Position numbers and translations under genes: made by a program
Part shown: one piece after another, positions 11,940-22,855 of the stretch
How positions within the stretch are numbered: the first letter of the stretch is position 1
How the letters are laid out: each line of letters starts with the position of its first letter
NCBI GenBank assembly: GCA_025529335.1
Contig: JAMYHX010000198.1
Location: 1 to 64,000 of the forward strand
DNA from: Rhizopus sp. PT2906
Taxonomy: Eukaryota; Mucoromycota; Mucoromycetes; Mucorales; Rhizopodaceae
Length of the DNA: 64,000 nucleotides
Reading direction: 5' to 3'
The notes under the pieces: model-generated
Told to the model about the DNA's origin: nothing
The model's database searches: none
The model's input: only the letters and a program-made list of their open reading frames with translations

Positions 11940-13254
11940 ATGATCTTTACTACAGCACTCATACTCTCACTTGGATCATTAACATTGGGGTCATATACTC
12001 ACAGACAAGTGGGTGCTCCTAATACCATGAATTATACTCTTTATTTTGGTATGTAGTATGGAGAATAATGAAAAAGGAGGCGATCCCATTTGAAGCATGT
12101 GCTTATATTTAAAAATAGAGGAGAATGGTCAAGTTATTTCTCCATTTCATGATATTCCACTCTTTGCTAATGAAGAGAAAACACTTTATAACATGATTGT
12201 TGAAATTCCAAAGTGGACAAACGCAAAGAATGAAGTAATATCATTATCAGAATGACATCTGTTCAACTCACACTATATTTGGTAGATTAACAAGGAGACA
12301 CCATTTAATCCTATTAAGCAAGATACTAAAGATGGGAAACCGAGATTTGTACCCAATATATTTCCATATAAAGGATATATTTGGAATTATGGCGCATTTC
12401 CTCAAGTAAGGATTATAGTAGGAACACTCTTGAACATTGCTAACACCCGTTTAGACCTGGGAAGATCCTAATTACATCTCACCTTATACAAACAAGAAAG
12501 GTGATAATGATCCAATTGACGTGATCGAAGTCGGTCAATCGGTGGCCACTGTTGGTGAAATCAAACAAGTAAAAATATTGGGCATTATTGGATTAATAGA
12601 TCAAGATGAAACGGATTGGAAAGTGGTAGTTATTGATCACAATGACCCATTGGCAAACAATCTCACGGGTAATTGCTTTATTAAATAACTCATACAAAAA
12701 CTTTTACTTATTTCAAATATAGACATTCAAGACGTTGAGGAGTACATGCCTGGTTATTTAAATGCAACGTGTCACATTTTCAAGGTGTATAAGACACCAG
12801 GTGGTGATCCACCAAATACAATTGCATTTAATGACACACCAAGAGACAGGGTAATTATTATTTCTTTTTAATATCCAAAAGGAATATCAGCTAATAGTCA
12901 TGATATATTGATAGACTTTTGCTACAAGCATTGTATTAGAAACGCATGAATATTGGCAGAGTCTAATGAATGGTACCACTTCAAGAGGAGAGATTCAGAC
13001 GTAAGATGGATATTTTATAGTGAAATAACATAGACTAAATCTATTCTTTAGTATTAACAGAAGATGTAACGAGTCCATATACGTTATTGATCCCAAAAAT
13101 GAGACAATTCCTAAAGTTCCAAAGGTAAAATATAATAGCACAGTAACTAGTTTATATCAAAGAAATTAAATTCTTTTTTTTTTTTTCAAAGGCAAACCCC
13201 AAGCCTCCTGCTCCAGTTGATCCTTCAAACAAAGTTTGGTATTTTGGATTTTGA
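11940..13254 (+). CDS. inorganic pyrophosphatase with signal peptide
   Basis: Hydrolyses pyrophosphate to phosphate with Mg2+. Eight exons (11940..12048, 12119..12234, 12286..12405, 12455..12668, 12723..12850, 12915..13000, 13052..13124, 13192..13254) join in phase to 302 residues. The family I PPase signature GDNDPIDVIE lies at about residues 131-140 with all three catalytic aspartates, and NYGAFPQTWEDP and an MPGYLNAT region also match. Unlike the usual cytosolic enzyme it begins with a hydrophobic leader (MIFTTALILSLGSLTLGS), and it has several N-x-S/T sites (for example in MNYT and LNAT). This suggests entry into the secretory pathway. Similarity to the enzyme family is clear; the location is inferred from the leader. 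Confidence 0.93.
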
Positions 13255-13403
13255 TGTTGTTTTCACCTCTTGATTAATAAAATGCAAAGCAATGTTTTCA
13301 TAATTTCTTGAAAAGGAAGGTGCTCATCTTCCTCATTTCAAATAGTAAAAAGAGAAAGGTTACTTCTTCTTTACATGTTGATCATCTCTTCTTCTTTTTT
13401 TTC

Positions 13404-14126
13404 ATGTATAATATCATCTTATTTTTCTTGATATTAGTCACTCCATTTACACTGCAACAACAGCAGATAGATACAAGTCAGCTACCAGGAGCACTTTCCC
13501 AGATACCCTTGAGTGATGGCATGTCAGCCACTGTCCAGTTTGTACAGTACTCTGATCATTTATCCTATACGCTTTACTTAAATCCTAATAATGTGCAATA
13601 TTGGAATACGAGCATTTGTTTAGCTTGGATTGTAGGAACTCCTTCTCTTCTGTTAGACTCTACTCATCAATGTAGTTTTATGAATGACACAAGCAGCAAC
13701 GCATGTATACCCGATATTCCTTCTAATCCATGCATAGCACCTATCAAATTACCAGATGCATGCTCTAATATTGAAACACTCTCAGGTTCTTATCCGCTAG
13801 CTTCTAGTAACTATACTACAACAACACCGATCATTTCCGTAAATAGCACAAATAGTCAAATATACCCAAATGCTAGAAATACGGTAGCTGGTAAATCTAT
13901 TTTGATATCTCTGACAGAAAACCTGAATGGAACACAGCAACAGTTTATCAGTTGTTCGAATATTAGATTAGGCAATGGAACGACGAGTAACTTTACATAT
14001 TATCCAGTCAACAATGGCACCATTCAATTTCCAAATCATGCTTCCAGGACATCAATATCCCCTATTGCCTTATTGCTCTTTATTATTACCCTTTTCATTC
14101 ATACCTTAAATGTGATATCCAAATGA
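13404..14126 (+). CDS. secreted, probably GPI-anchored surface protein
   Basis: Single exon of 240 residues. The ATG at 13404 begins a hydrophobic signal peptide (MYNIILFFLILVTPFTLQ), so the in-frame open sequence before it is probably 5' UTR. There are many Asn-x-Ser/Thr sites, several cysteines, and a C-terminal hydrophobic tail (SPIALLLFIITLFIHTL) typical of GPI attachment. The central part (a GSYP segment, later 'VAGKSILISL' and 'FISCSNIRL') faintly recalls fungal extracellular Cu/Zn-SOD-like proteins, but the copper-binding His motifs are absent, so no enzyme activity is claimed. It follows the pyrophosphatase gene by 150 bases on the same strand. Confidence 0.7.
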   Translation: MYNIILFFLILVTPFTLQQQQIDTSQLPGALSQIPLSDGMSATVQFVQYSDHLSYTLYLNPNNVQYWNTSICLAWIVGTPSLLLDSTHQCSFMNDTSSNACIPDIPSNPCIAPIKLPDACSNIETLSGSYPLASSNYTTTTPIISVNSTNSQIYPNARNTVAGKSILISLTENLNGTQQQFISCSNIRLGNGTTSNFTYYPVNNGTIQFPNHASRTSISPIALLLFIITLFIHTLNVISK

Positions 14127-14508
14127 GGCTTATTTAATCAACATATGAAATCAGTTGCTTCTACCGTACGCAAACAGAGACTTAATATTCCTCCCAATAA
14201 AGCATCTTTTCTTTCCTCCCCTCAAAGAACTCTTTAAGAATACAGTCGATATTTTATGCAGAGAAAGAGATTATATTTATATTTATATAAATCGAAGCCT
14301 CTTGATTTTTAATCAAACGGTATCCATTTTCTCATCTCACTGATATAATCTTTCTTTGAAAGGCATTGATTTATTTTCTGCCTGCAATTAAAAGAAGACA
14401 GTTACGACGCCCTCTCTCTCTCTCTCTCTCTCTCTCTTTTTGGTAACTTTTTCAGGCCTGAAAATTTTTCTTTTCATTTTTTTTTTTTTGGCAAATCAAC
14501 AAAAATAA
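14127..14508. other. intergenic region with CT microsatellite
   Basis: Non-coding 380 bases before the Rpc6 gene. A pure CT run at about 14411-14436 and T-rich tracts lie close to the start codon, in the position of a pyrimidine-rich fungal promoter. Confidence 0.5.
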
Positions 14509-15640
14509 ATGACAGATCTCAAGCCAGGTGAAGAGCCTCCTTTTGGCTTGTCTGTTAACGAATGGGCCTTTTACCAATATGTCTTTGCTTCACCAAAGGT
14601 CAGTTGATCATATTGATCTTTAGCTAGATATTGACTTTTTATGTAGGGTATTAAATTCACGGATCGTCCTGAATCTATGGATATTCAAGATGCATATACT
14701 GCAATGAACTCACTATTGAAGAAGGTAGATAAAATACAAACTAGAACAAGATTAAGCCTAAACAGTATTATTGTAGAATGCATTAGAAATTATAACCGTA
14801 AATAATGAAAATATGCTCAAGGCTATTGATTTAAGAGATGCTGAAAAGTAGATTCTATAACAAGCCATATGACCTGTTTTTACTCATTTCTTATTTCAAT
14901 ATAGAGCAAGCAAATTAAATGATGATGCTCGTCTAGTCTACAATACGATTCGTGCTGCAGGAAATAATGGTATTTGGACAAAGGATTTGAAAAAGGCAAC
15001 CAACCTTCACACTATCGTGCTCAACCGTACACTCAAACAGTTGGAACAAAAGCAAGAAATCAAGGCAGTGAAGCATGTCAAATATCCTACGCGTAAAATA
15101 TACATGTTGTTCAGTTTGACACCATCAAGTGAAGTTACCGGTGGTGCTTGGTATACGGATCAGGAACTTGATACTGAATTTATTGACAGTTTAAAGACAG
15201 CCTGTTTAAAGTATATTGCATCAAGAAGTTTTCCACGTATTGAAGGTGTACCAGATGCAGTATTTGGAGCTGAACATGAGCATTATCCTACAGCTACTGA
15301 AGTGAGACGTTTTATCACAGAGTCTCGTATTTCTTCAATAGATTTGTCAGTCCAGGATATTACGAGCATATTGGACTTGCTTGTTTATGATGGTGACGTG
15401 GAAAAGAAGATGCCTTTCATGTCTGGAATGGAAGAGTTTAGTGATGATGAGGATGATCATGAACATGATAATTCTGTTCAATGGTCATATAAAGCCGTCA
15501 GAAAAGCAGTCAGTCGATTACCCACAGAAGCTTTGACAGAAACACCCTGTGGAAGATGTCCAGTGTTTACTTTCTGCGTTGAAGACGGTCCGATCTCTCC
15601 TTTCAACTGTGAATATTTCAAGACTTGGTTAGATTGGTAA
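14509..15640 (+). CDS. RPC34: RNA polymerase III subunit Rpc6 (RPC34/RPC39)
   Basis: Subunit of the Rpc82-Rpc34-Rpc31 subcomplex that makes Pol III initiation-competent through contacts with TFIIIB. Four exons (14509..14598, 14647..14724, 14777..14847, 14905..15640) join in phase to 324 residues, the family's normal length. Tandem winged-helix regions occupy the first two thirds (NDDARLVYNTIRAAGNNGIW, then YPTRKIYMLF and GGAWYTDQELDTEFI). The C-terminus carries PCGRCPVF, then a further Cys, then ISPFNC: Cys295, 298, 304 and 315, matching the iron-sulfur-binding cysteines described for the human orthologue. An acidic insertion (DDEDDHEHD) sits before this domain. Confidence 0.95.
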
Positions 15641-15887
15641 AACAGATACCGTCTTGAAACCTTTTGTAAATAAAACAATAATGAAAAAAAAACCATAATA
15701 ATTCAAGCATTCAATCTAGTTGCGTTTCCCTTTTTTAACATATTTTGGCTTTTACTTGTATGATAAGCCCTCTTCCTCAGACATTACAAACACAAAATAT
15801 GTGTGATAAAGGATAGGTTTATTGTTTATTTGAATATTAATACAACTTTACTTAAACCCGAATGAATTTATTGGTCAAAGGCTGCGT

Positions 15888-16904
15888 TTACTTTCTGCCC
15901 TTCTTCTTGTCGTCGTTCTTTCCCTTCTTTCCCTTTACATACTTATTTTTCTTGTCGCCATTCTTTCCGTTCTTACCACCCTTGCCGTCTTTGCCACCCT
16001 TACCATCTTTGGAGACGATGCTTCTCTTTGAAACCTTTCCTTTGTCCTGTTCGTCTTTGTTATTCTTGTATTCATCATGGTCATTTTCTTCTTTATCCTC
16101 CTTGTATTCATCATCATGCTCATCATCCTTGTATTCATCATCATACTTATCATCCTTGTATTCCTCATCATGCTCATCATTCTTGTGTTCATCATCCTTG
16201 TCGTCCTTGTAATCATTCTTGTAGCTCCATTCATAGTTGTCCTTTTCGTCATTGTAATACTTGTCATATTCCTCTACTCCATTCTTGGAGTCCTTGCCTT
16301 CCTTATTGTTGTCCCATACAGAGTCATCTCTCTTGTTTGTCCAATCCTTGTTGCTCTTATAGCCCTTTTGTTCCTTGTAGTCCATGTCGTTATCCCATTC
16401 ATAATCACCCTTTTCATCATCGTAGTCTTTCTCATTGTCCCAGTCATACTTGTCCTTTTGCTTCTTGTAAACCTTTCCATCATCATATTCATAGCCATCT
16501 CCGTCTTCGTAATCGTCCTTTTCATCATCGTACTCCTTGTCATTATCCCAGTCATAGTTGCTCTTTTGTTCCTTGAAATCATATTTGTCCTCGTCACCAA
16601 CGTACTTATTCTTCAAGTCATACTCGCTACCATGCTCATCCTTGACTTTGATGGCAGTAATTGAGGTACCGCTACAAACCAAAACCTTGGAAGGCTCACC
16701 GCGTCCTTTGAGGAAATGGGATTTACCAGGAAATTTCACGCTGGAGTCCTTAACAACGACGCAATCAACAAAAGCTTTGGTAGTTTCTTTAAAGGCAGCA
16801 AGACTATCATTGCCATCAAGACCAAGAGGGCGAGCAGAAGCGTTCTGCAATGATAAGAGTACAGCAGTAGCAGCAACGGATAAGAGAGTAAATAACTTGG
16901 CCAT
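15888..16904 (-). CDS. secreted Asp/Tyr/Lys-rich disordered protein
   Basis: Single exon, 338 residues. Residues 1-24 form a signal peptide (MAKLFTLLSVAATAVLL...ASA). A short globular part with two cysteines (FVDCVVV, VLVCSGT) follows to about residue 95. The rest is low complexity: degenerate repeats built on YDWDN, DYDDEKGDYEWDND and YKDDEHDDEYKEDK, then a dibasic SKRSIV site, then a strongly basic Gly/Lys/Asn tail (KDGKGGKDGKGGKNGKN). An acidic aromatic block followed by a basic block gives a charge-segregated chain. Function is unknown; a cell-wall or metal-binding matrix role is possible but speculative. The hydrophobic open frames on the opposite strand are shadows of this composition. 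Confidence 0.8.
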   Translation of the reverse strand: MAKLFTLLSVAATAVLLSLQNASARPLGLDGNDSLAAFKETTKAFVDCVVVKDSSVKFPGKSHFLKGRGEPSKVLVCSGTSITAIKVKDEHGSEYDLKNKYVGDEDKYDFKEQKSNYDWDNDKEYDDEKDDYEDGDGYEYDDGKVYKKQKDKYDWDNEKDYDDEKGDYEWDNDMDYKEQKGYKSNKDWTNKRDDSVWDNNKEGKDSKNGVEEYDKYYNDEKDNYEWSYKNDYKDDKDDEHKNDEHDEEYKDDKYDDEYKDDEHDDEYKEDKEENDHDEYKNNKDEQDKGKVSKRSIVSKDGKGGKDGKGGKNGKNGDKKNKYVKGKKGKNDDKKKGRK

Positions 16905-16980
16905 TTTGATTTTTCAATTAAAGCTCTTTCTTGGTTATCCTGAAGATGAGAGAAAACCTTTCTGCTCAGAAAAATCGTTT

Positions 16981-16988
16981 CTTTTATA
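16981..16988 (-). promoter_or_regulatory. TATA box of the Asp/Tyr/Lys-rich protein gene
   Basis: TATAAAAG on the minus strand about 77 bases upstream of the start codon. The same octamer precedes the Kex2-repeat protein gene. Confidence 0.5.
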
Positions 16989-18055
16989 CTTTTTTGTGAA
17001 TAAGAACAAACAAGGCATTGTCTAGATATACACCAGTTGGGAAAGGGTGAGCCGTACACTATTACCAGGCACTAACTTAGTTACTTTATGCACAATAGCT
17101 ATTATTAAACATGCGGAATAGAACAAGTAAATTGGGCTTAGAACATGGGTTTGATTCTTATTAAGCAATGCATCAAAGTTGAATGTTGCCAGTATGGCCA
17201 AGAAGTTGAAGATTCTAGAATACAAGCAGCATACACATACCAACTTGGCGAGCAGTGAGGTGAAAATGACGCATTTACTAGTAGTCCTACCTTCTTGCAT
17301 TCGTATAGTCATTGATATCAGCTTGATAACTTCTTGGCAGCCCATCGTCATATGAAACTAATGCACGGTCTCTTATTATCTTCCAATTAAAATAATAGTA
17401 ACCATGCCAACATGATACACTTAGACACGCAATACCCTAAACAGCTTCTTAACCTGCAGGCCCAAAAAAAGGTGTAACATTTAATTTTAAACATTTGATT
17501 CATGCTTGAAGCTTTGTAACTGAGTTGTAAGTAAAGGATTTGCCCCTGTCAGGTTCAAGTTGCTCTCAAGCAGGAATATAGTAATCAGTTCTTTATAGGT
17601 AAAGCAGCATTCATGTGTAGCATACGAAATCTTGTAATATTCATCTTTTCTACAAGAAAAAGCAAGCTGTACATCTTTATGAAATTGATATATGCAGTAA
17701 AAGCCCTCAGCACGCTCGTTTCTGTCATGTTTTACTTTTCTTCTTGCACTTTTTTGCTTATATTGATTTCCAAGGAAAACATTGTATTTTCTATGACAGC
17801 TAATGGCCTTCGATACCGCTCTTCACTTGGAATCAAAAAGAATGCTTAAAAGTGATTGCCTTTTTTTTAGAACAGAACTTTTTTCATGCATGCCGTATAA
17901 ACTGATTGGATGAACTTTAACTTACCGAATCATCTCTGATTGGTCAAATATCCTTTGATTTAAACCTTTGGACTGTGCTATCTTTTTCTTTTTCCCTTGT
18001 GTATTTTCGTTTCTCTCTCTCTCTTTTTTTTAATAATTATCACCACTTATAATAA
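16989..18055. other. intergenic region, no gene seen
   Basis: About 1.07 kb between divergent genes, with only short open frames lacking family similarity. The last 60 bases are pyrimidine-rich and form the immediate upstream region of ATG4. Confidence 0.45.
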
Positions 18056-19802
18056 ATGACTAATATGACCAGTTTTGAGCAACAAAATAAGAGAATTCAT
18101 GTCAATAGAAAGGATACAGAATCCAGTGATAAAGAGTTACCGCAGCCACAGAATAGCAATCACCTTAGTACGGCACCACTCAAGGACAAGCTGATAACCA
18201 ATTCTTCTTATTTGGCAGCAGAGATACCACTCAAACTTGGTCATTTTATGTCTAATCTATGGATATCAGGATCAGAGCTTTCAAGTTCTTTTTTCCTACA
18301 ACAACAACAGCAACAACAGGATAATAAAGATTCAAATACAATTTGGTTACTAGGTCGTTCATATATTATAAACCCAGCTGATAACATTCAGCAAGCCTTA
18401 CTTGAAGCACAAAGAGAAATCATGTTCAAGAGTCCTTCAGCGGCGTCAAAACAAGAAGAAGAGTACAACAGCAACATGTATCTGTTGTGGCCGCCTGATT
18501 TCTATGATGATTTTACTTCCCGATTATGGATGACTTATCGTCATAATTATCCACCTATTCGACCATCGAATCACAAGACAGACATAGGTTGGGGCTGCAT
18601 GTTAAGGAGTGGACAAAGTCTATTAGCAAACACGCTTGTTATCCATTTCTTGGGACGAGGTATATCATAATGCGAATTTTGTTTACTTTTTGTAAATTCT
18701 CATTCTTTTTATTTTGTGACAGATTGGAGACGACAAAATCAAAGTCAAACAACATGGAAACAGTATAGCAGAGTAAAGGAAGTGGATGATGATGATGTTT
18801 ATATTTACTTATATATATATATATATTCTATATAGATCGTTCATTGGTTTCTAGATGAGTTATCACCCAGAGCACCCTTTTCGATACATAGAATCGCACT
18901 ATTAGGAAAGCAACTTGGTAAAAACATTGGTGAATGGTTTGGACCAAGCACAATTAGCCAAGTGATACAGTAAAAATCATGATTTTTTTATGCGCATCAG
19001 AATTAGGTTCACTAAAAATAATCATTTAGAGCGTTGGTATCTGATTTTACACCAGCAAATTTATCTGTTTATATCACAACGGACGGTGTTATTTATAAAG
19101 ATGATGTGCATGATGTCGCAACAGGGAAAAAGCCAAGAGGAGATTTCAGTTATTTATCATCATTAGCAGATAAAGAAGGAAGAGAGGAAGCCAAACATTT
19201 ATATGATGCCAGCACTCCTCAATCAGCATCCATCAAATCAACTAGCTTCAAGCCTGTGCTGATACTCATAGCCTTACGTCTGGGTATTGACTCACTTCAT
19301 CCAACCTATTATGATGCTTTAAAGTCGTGTTTTGAAATACCTTCATTCGTTGGTATCGCAGGAGGACGTCCAAACTCTTCTCTTTATTTTATCGGCCTTC
19401 AAGGGGATGAGCTCATCTATCTCGATCCACATTATTCTAGACCGGCACTAGAAACAAAAAGCCTTTCACAGTACACAAAGGAAGATTTTAATACCTATCA
19501 TTGCACTATTCCACGCAAGATACACATATCCAGTATTGATCCCTCAATGCTTATCGGATTTTATTGCCGAAATGCGAAAGAGTTTGATTCACTATGCGAG
19601 CAAATAACCCAGGTATAAAAGAATTACGTTGACTTTGTTGTTGTTTATTAACTATCAACAAAAAAAAAAGATGTCAAAAGAGTATAGTCCTATCATTTCA
19701 GTTGAGCAAAGCGCACCTGCTTATGATGAAGACGTACGAAGTGAAAATGATTTTGGTATCATGAGTGATGAAGAGGCTGATTCTGATGATTGCGATGAAT
19801 AA
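18056..19802 (+). CDS. ATG4: autophagy cysteine protease Atg4
   Basis: Processes the C-terminus of Atg8 and removes it from phosphatidylethanolamine, acting in the cytosol during autophagosome formation. Five exons (18056..18659, 18723..18772, 18836..18969, 19030..19612, 19671..19802) join in phase to 500 residues. The C54 peptidase core is complete: DIGWGCMLRSGQ with catalytic Cys181, and LDPHYSRP with catalytic Asp395 and His397; VGIAGGRPNSSLYFIG also matches. A polyQ stretch interrupts the N-terminal part. The last exon encodes an acidic tail with NDFGIMSDEEAD, resembling a LIR-type Atg8-binding motif, though the fourth position is Met. The stop codon is 18 nt from that of the convergent next gene. 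Confidence 0.95.
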
Positions 19803-19820
19803 AATAAACAACATTCTTTT

Positions 19821-20114
19821 TTACTGCTGCTCTTTTTTGAAAGGTGGCGAATTTAGATATGTGTCTAATTGTTTCTTTTTATGTTCTAACAACTGTAGTT
19901 CCTGTTGATACATCCTTTCTTGTTCTTCTTGTACATATTGCAAACCAGGTAATTCTTCCAAAACTTGTCTGGCATGAACAAACTTTTCTTCTAGATTAGC
20001 AACTGCCTTGCCAATAGCATCTTGATTGCTTCCTGTTAGTATGAGATCTATTATGTTGTGAAAGTCTTGAAGGAAAGAAAAGTCAGATTTGTTAAATGTT
20101 GTTGAATCAGCCAT
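19821..20114 (-). CDS. MED9: probable Mediator subunit Med9
   Basis: Single exon, 97 residues. The pattern fits the Med9/Cse2 family: an N-terminal FSFLQDFHNIIDLI segment, a central helix ending in LPGLQYVQEEQ, and a C-terminal coiled coil (ERMYQQELQLLEHKKKQL). Med9 sits in the middle module of Mediator and acts in the nucleus in RNA polymerase II transcription. The family is short and poorly conserved, so the name is a reasoned inference; an unrelated small coiled-coil protein is the alternative. The 3' ends of this gene and ATG4 almost touch. Confidence 0.65.
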   Translation of the reverse strand: MADSTTFNKSDFSFLQDFHNIIDLILTGSNQDAIGKAVANLEEKFVHARQVLEELPGLQYVQEEQERMYQQELQLLEHKKKQLDTYLNSPPFKKEQQ

Positions 20115-20795
20115 TAAAGAGAAAAAGATAAAAAATATACATGCACAGGAAATTTATTTAATGACATATACATATAAACTCATACTTGTCAAGATACGAA
20201 TCTCTTTCTTTCTTTCAATGCAAACCAATGCATTTCTTCATAAATGTCAAACATTCTATTACTTTCATGGTTATCAATTGATAATTCTAAGAGTGGGGCT
20301 ACAGTTGAGATGACGTATGATTCTGACAGGCTGACAGGATTGATATCTATGTCCTTTGATAACATTTCCTTCCCCCCAACAGATGTAAATGAGATAGAGT
20401 AAAACGTTCTTTTAGATGATTTGTCTATTCACCCTCATACGATGTCAGCTACCCCATAAGTCGAAACCCCTTATCTGGATTAGAAATTGCATTGGTTTCT
20501 TTGTCTGCTGTAAAACATCGTCCCCACCCCACTTATTTCTTTAAACAATAAACAAAGTAATAAAGATCAATTTGTTTATGAAAAAAGAGGATATTAATGT
20601 ATAGTGTCTATGAATCTTTATTGGTATGCATTGGCTTTATTTATCTTTGTTTATGGTTCAAAAGGACTTTAGATTATCTTCAAAAAAGAAACATGGATGA
20701 ACAAAAGCATAAGGTTGTATTTAAACTGACATTAAAAATGCAATATAAAGCTTATTCTCACAATCTTTCCTTCCTCTTCTTCCTAATATCTTACA
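20115..20795. other. intergenic region, no gene seen
   Basis: 680 bases with only an implausible plus-strand open frame (about 20597-20842) of low-complexity Phe/Tyr/Leu composition. It contains the upstream regions of MED9 and the CMD-like gene. Confidence 0.4.
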
Positions 20796-21651
20796 ATGTC
20801 AATCAAGAATATACTATTACAAGTTTCAGAACAAGGAGGTGATATTATTAAAGATATTTGGTATCTTGCTTCTGTGAGTTGCTTCTAACAAACAAAAGCT
20901 CATGTCTTTACTCATTCATTTCAAAGGCAGTGGTCATGTCTTCAGTTAATCACCCAGAAGACATTCAACATATTTATGATATTGTGTCGGATAATGTGAA
21001 TAAGATACCAAATAAAACACGAGAAGAGAAAAACAGACTGGTTTCTAAAATCATATTAAGGCTGAGAGAAGGCGTTTTCAAGAGTCACGTTATTGTTGGA
21101 TTCCCCAAGGTCAACAAAAATGCATATATATGTCAACATGAGTTGATAACAGATTCATCTAGACCATTAATGCTCTTCAAACATTATCCAAGGTTACTCC
21201 TGAAGAGATAAAAGCCTTATTACCAAACAAGCCATTAAGGTAAAGATGACATATATACCATTGTCTTGTATTTACATATTATACCAGAAAAGAAGAGACT
21301 TGGTCGGATGTCCAGAATGAGAGGCAGAGAGGAAAAGCATTATTTGATAAAATATATGATAAACACACAGACAAGGTGTACAATAACATGTATAATGCTT
21401 ATCCAGATCTAGCACAGACAGCCCTCCATCACTTGTATGGTCCAACACTTGCTGAATCATCCGTATTGAATGCAAAAGAGACAAGCTTAGTGGTTGTATC
21501 AAGTCTAATGGTTCAAAATGTACCCTTACAACTCAAGGGCCATCTTTATGGTGCATCCCATAATGGAGCTACACAAGCAGAGATTGATGGTGTCAAAGAC
21601 TTGGTTTCTAAGCTAGCAGATTATTATAAAGTGCATGTTTCTAGATTATAA
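20796..21651 (+). CDS. carboxymuconolactone decarboxylase/AhpD-like protein
   Basis: Four exons (20796..20873, 20927..21109, 21163..21239, 21288..21651) join in phase to 233 residues. Features of the fungal CMD-like family are TREEKNRLVSKIILRLREG, FDKIYDKHTDKVYNNMYNAYPDL and a C-terminal helical segment LNAKETSLVVVSSLM followed by HLYGASHNGAT. The CxxC redox pair of bacterial AhpD is missing at this position, so peroxidase-type activity is unlikely; the His residues of the HLYGASHNG motif remain. The physiological role is unknown. The start is the first ATG of an exon that splices in frame. It converges with the alcohol dehydrogenase gene. Confidence 0.8.
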
Positions 21652-21753
21652 ATAATAAATAATAAATAAAATAGTTATAAAGCACAACATCGTCTTTAAA
21701 TCATAATTTATTAGAGACGCTAAATGATACTTATTTACAAAGTTATTTATTAT

Positions 21754-22855
21754 CTAGTTTTCCAATACGAATCTGAATCTAGGCAATCCAGCTCTAAAGT
21801 CTTCAATGGCCTTGTTAACTTCTGACATTGGGTATTTCTTGTACCAAGCCTTGAGGTTCTTTTCGGATACCAATTGAAGCATATCGTCCAAATCTTTAAC
21901 ACTTCCAACTGCAGAGCCAACAACGACAATTTGCTTCATGAGTTGAGGGAAGATGGGGATGGGTGGATATTGGAATTCAGGAGCGCTGACATTAATGAAG
22001 ATACCATCAGGAAGCAAGAGGTTAAAGTATGGTTCCCACTTGAAATCTTCTCCTACACCAGTACAAATGATATGTGTCAACTTGTTTGCATATTTTGCCA
22101 TTTCTTCTTCATTGCTTGTGACAACATAATCATCACATCCAAGCTTCATGGCATCATCGCGCTTTCTATTGCTGGATGATAAAGCAATCACAGTGGCACC
22201 TAATGCTTTACCAAACATGACTGCAAAGTGACCAAGGCCACCAATACCTAAAACACCCAAGGTAGAGCCAGGACCGACCTTCCATCGTCTGAGGGGAGCA
22301 TAAGTTGTTACACCTCCACACAAGAAGCTAGCAGCATTTTCGTTGGAAACATTATCAGGGATCTTGCAAATAAACGTTTCATCACCACGCCACTTGTCAG
22401 CATAACCACCCAAAGTCTTTTCACCAGTTGGCCAGCGAGAGTTATAGGTCAAAACTGATCCTTTCAAACAGGTATTTTCGGCACCCTTGTTGCAACAATG
22501 GCATTGTCCGCATGCACCACATATAGCGCCCATACCAGCACGATCGCCGACCTTAACTCTAGTCACATTCTTTCCTACTCTTGTGACAACACCAGCAATT
22601 TCATGGCCAACAATAGCTGGATAATCAGTGGGGAACCAACCAGAGTCTGTAAATAGCAAGGTCAGTCACTGATCTTTAAAGAATGCCGCTTATATACATA
22701 CCAATAGTGTGAACATCGCTACCACAGATACCACAGTGAGTGATATCCATCTCAACAGAATTATCATCCCAAGCCTTCATTGGGAATTGCATCTGCTCAA
22801 GTGGCTTGCCCTTGCCAACAGAAGCCCAACCAGTAATTGTATCGCTATTAGACAT
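21754..22855 (-). CDS. zinc-dependent alcohol dehydrogenase (Adh6/cinnamyl type)
   Basis: Medium-chain NADP-type dehydrogenase. Two exons (22702..22855 and 21754..22646) join in phase to 348 residues. The catalytic zinc site is CGICGSDVH with GHE downstream (VGHEIAGVV). The structural zinc cysteines occur in CGACGQCHCCNKGAENTC. The Rossmann glycines are in GVLGIGGLGHFAV. Overall pattern and length match the Adh6/Adh7 cinnamyl alcohol dehydrogenase subfamily, which reduces aromatic and branched aldehydes, probably in the cytosol. The exact substrate cannot be read from sequence. No key residue is missing. Confidence 0.93.

Noticed and set aside
13308..13403. Longer N-terminus for the GPI-type protein
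   Set aside because: The extension starts at a non-ATG codon and would bury the signal peptide; the ATG at 13404 begins a proper leader.
15862..16664. Long plus-strand open frames full of Leu, Ile, Phe, Ser and His
   Set aside because: They are antisense shadows of the Asp/Tyr/Lys-rich secreted protein; the repeat codons GAT/GAC/AAG/TAC read as hydrophobic or Ser/His residues on the other strand.
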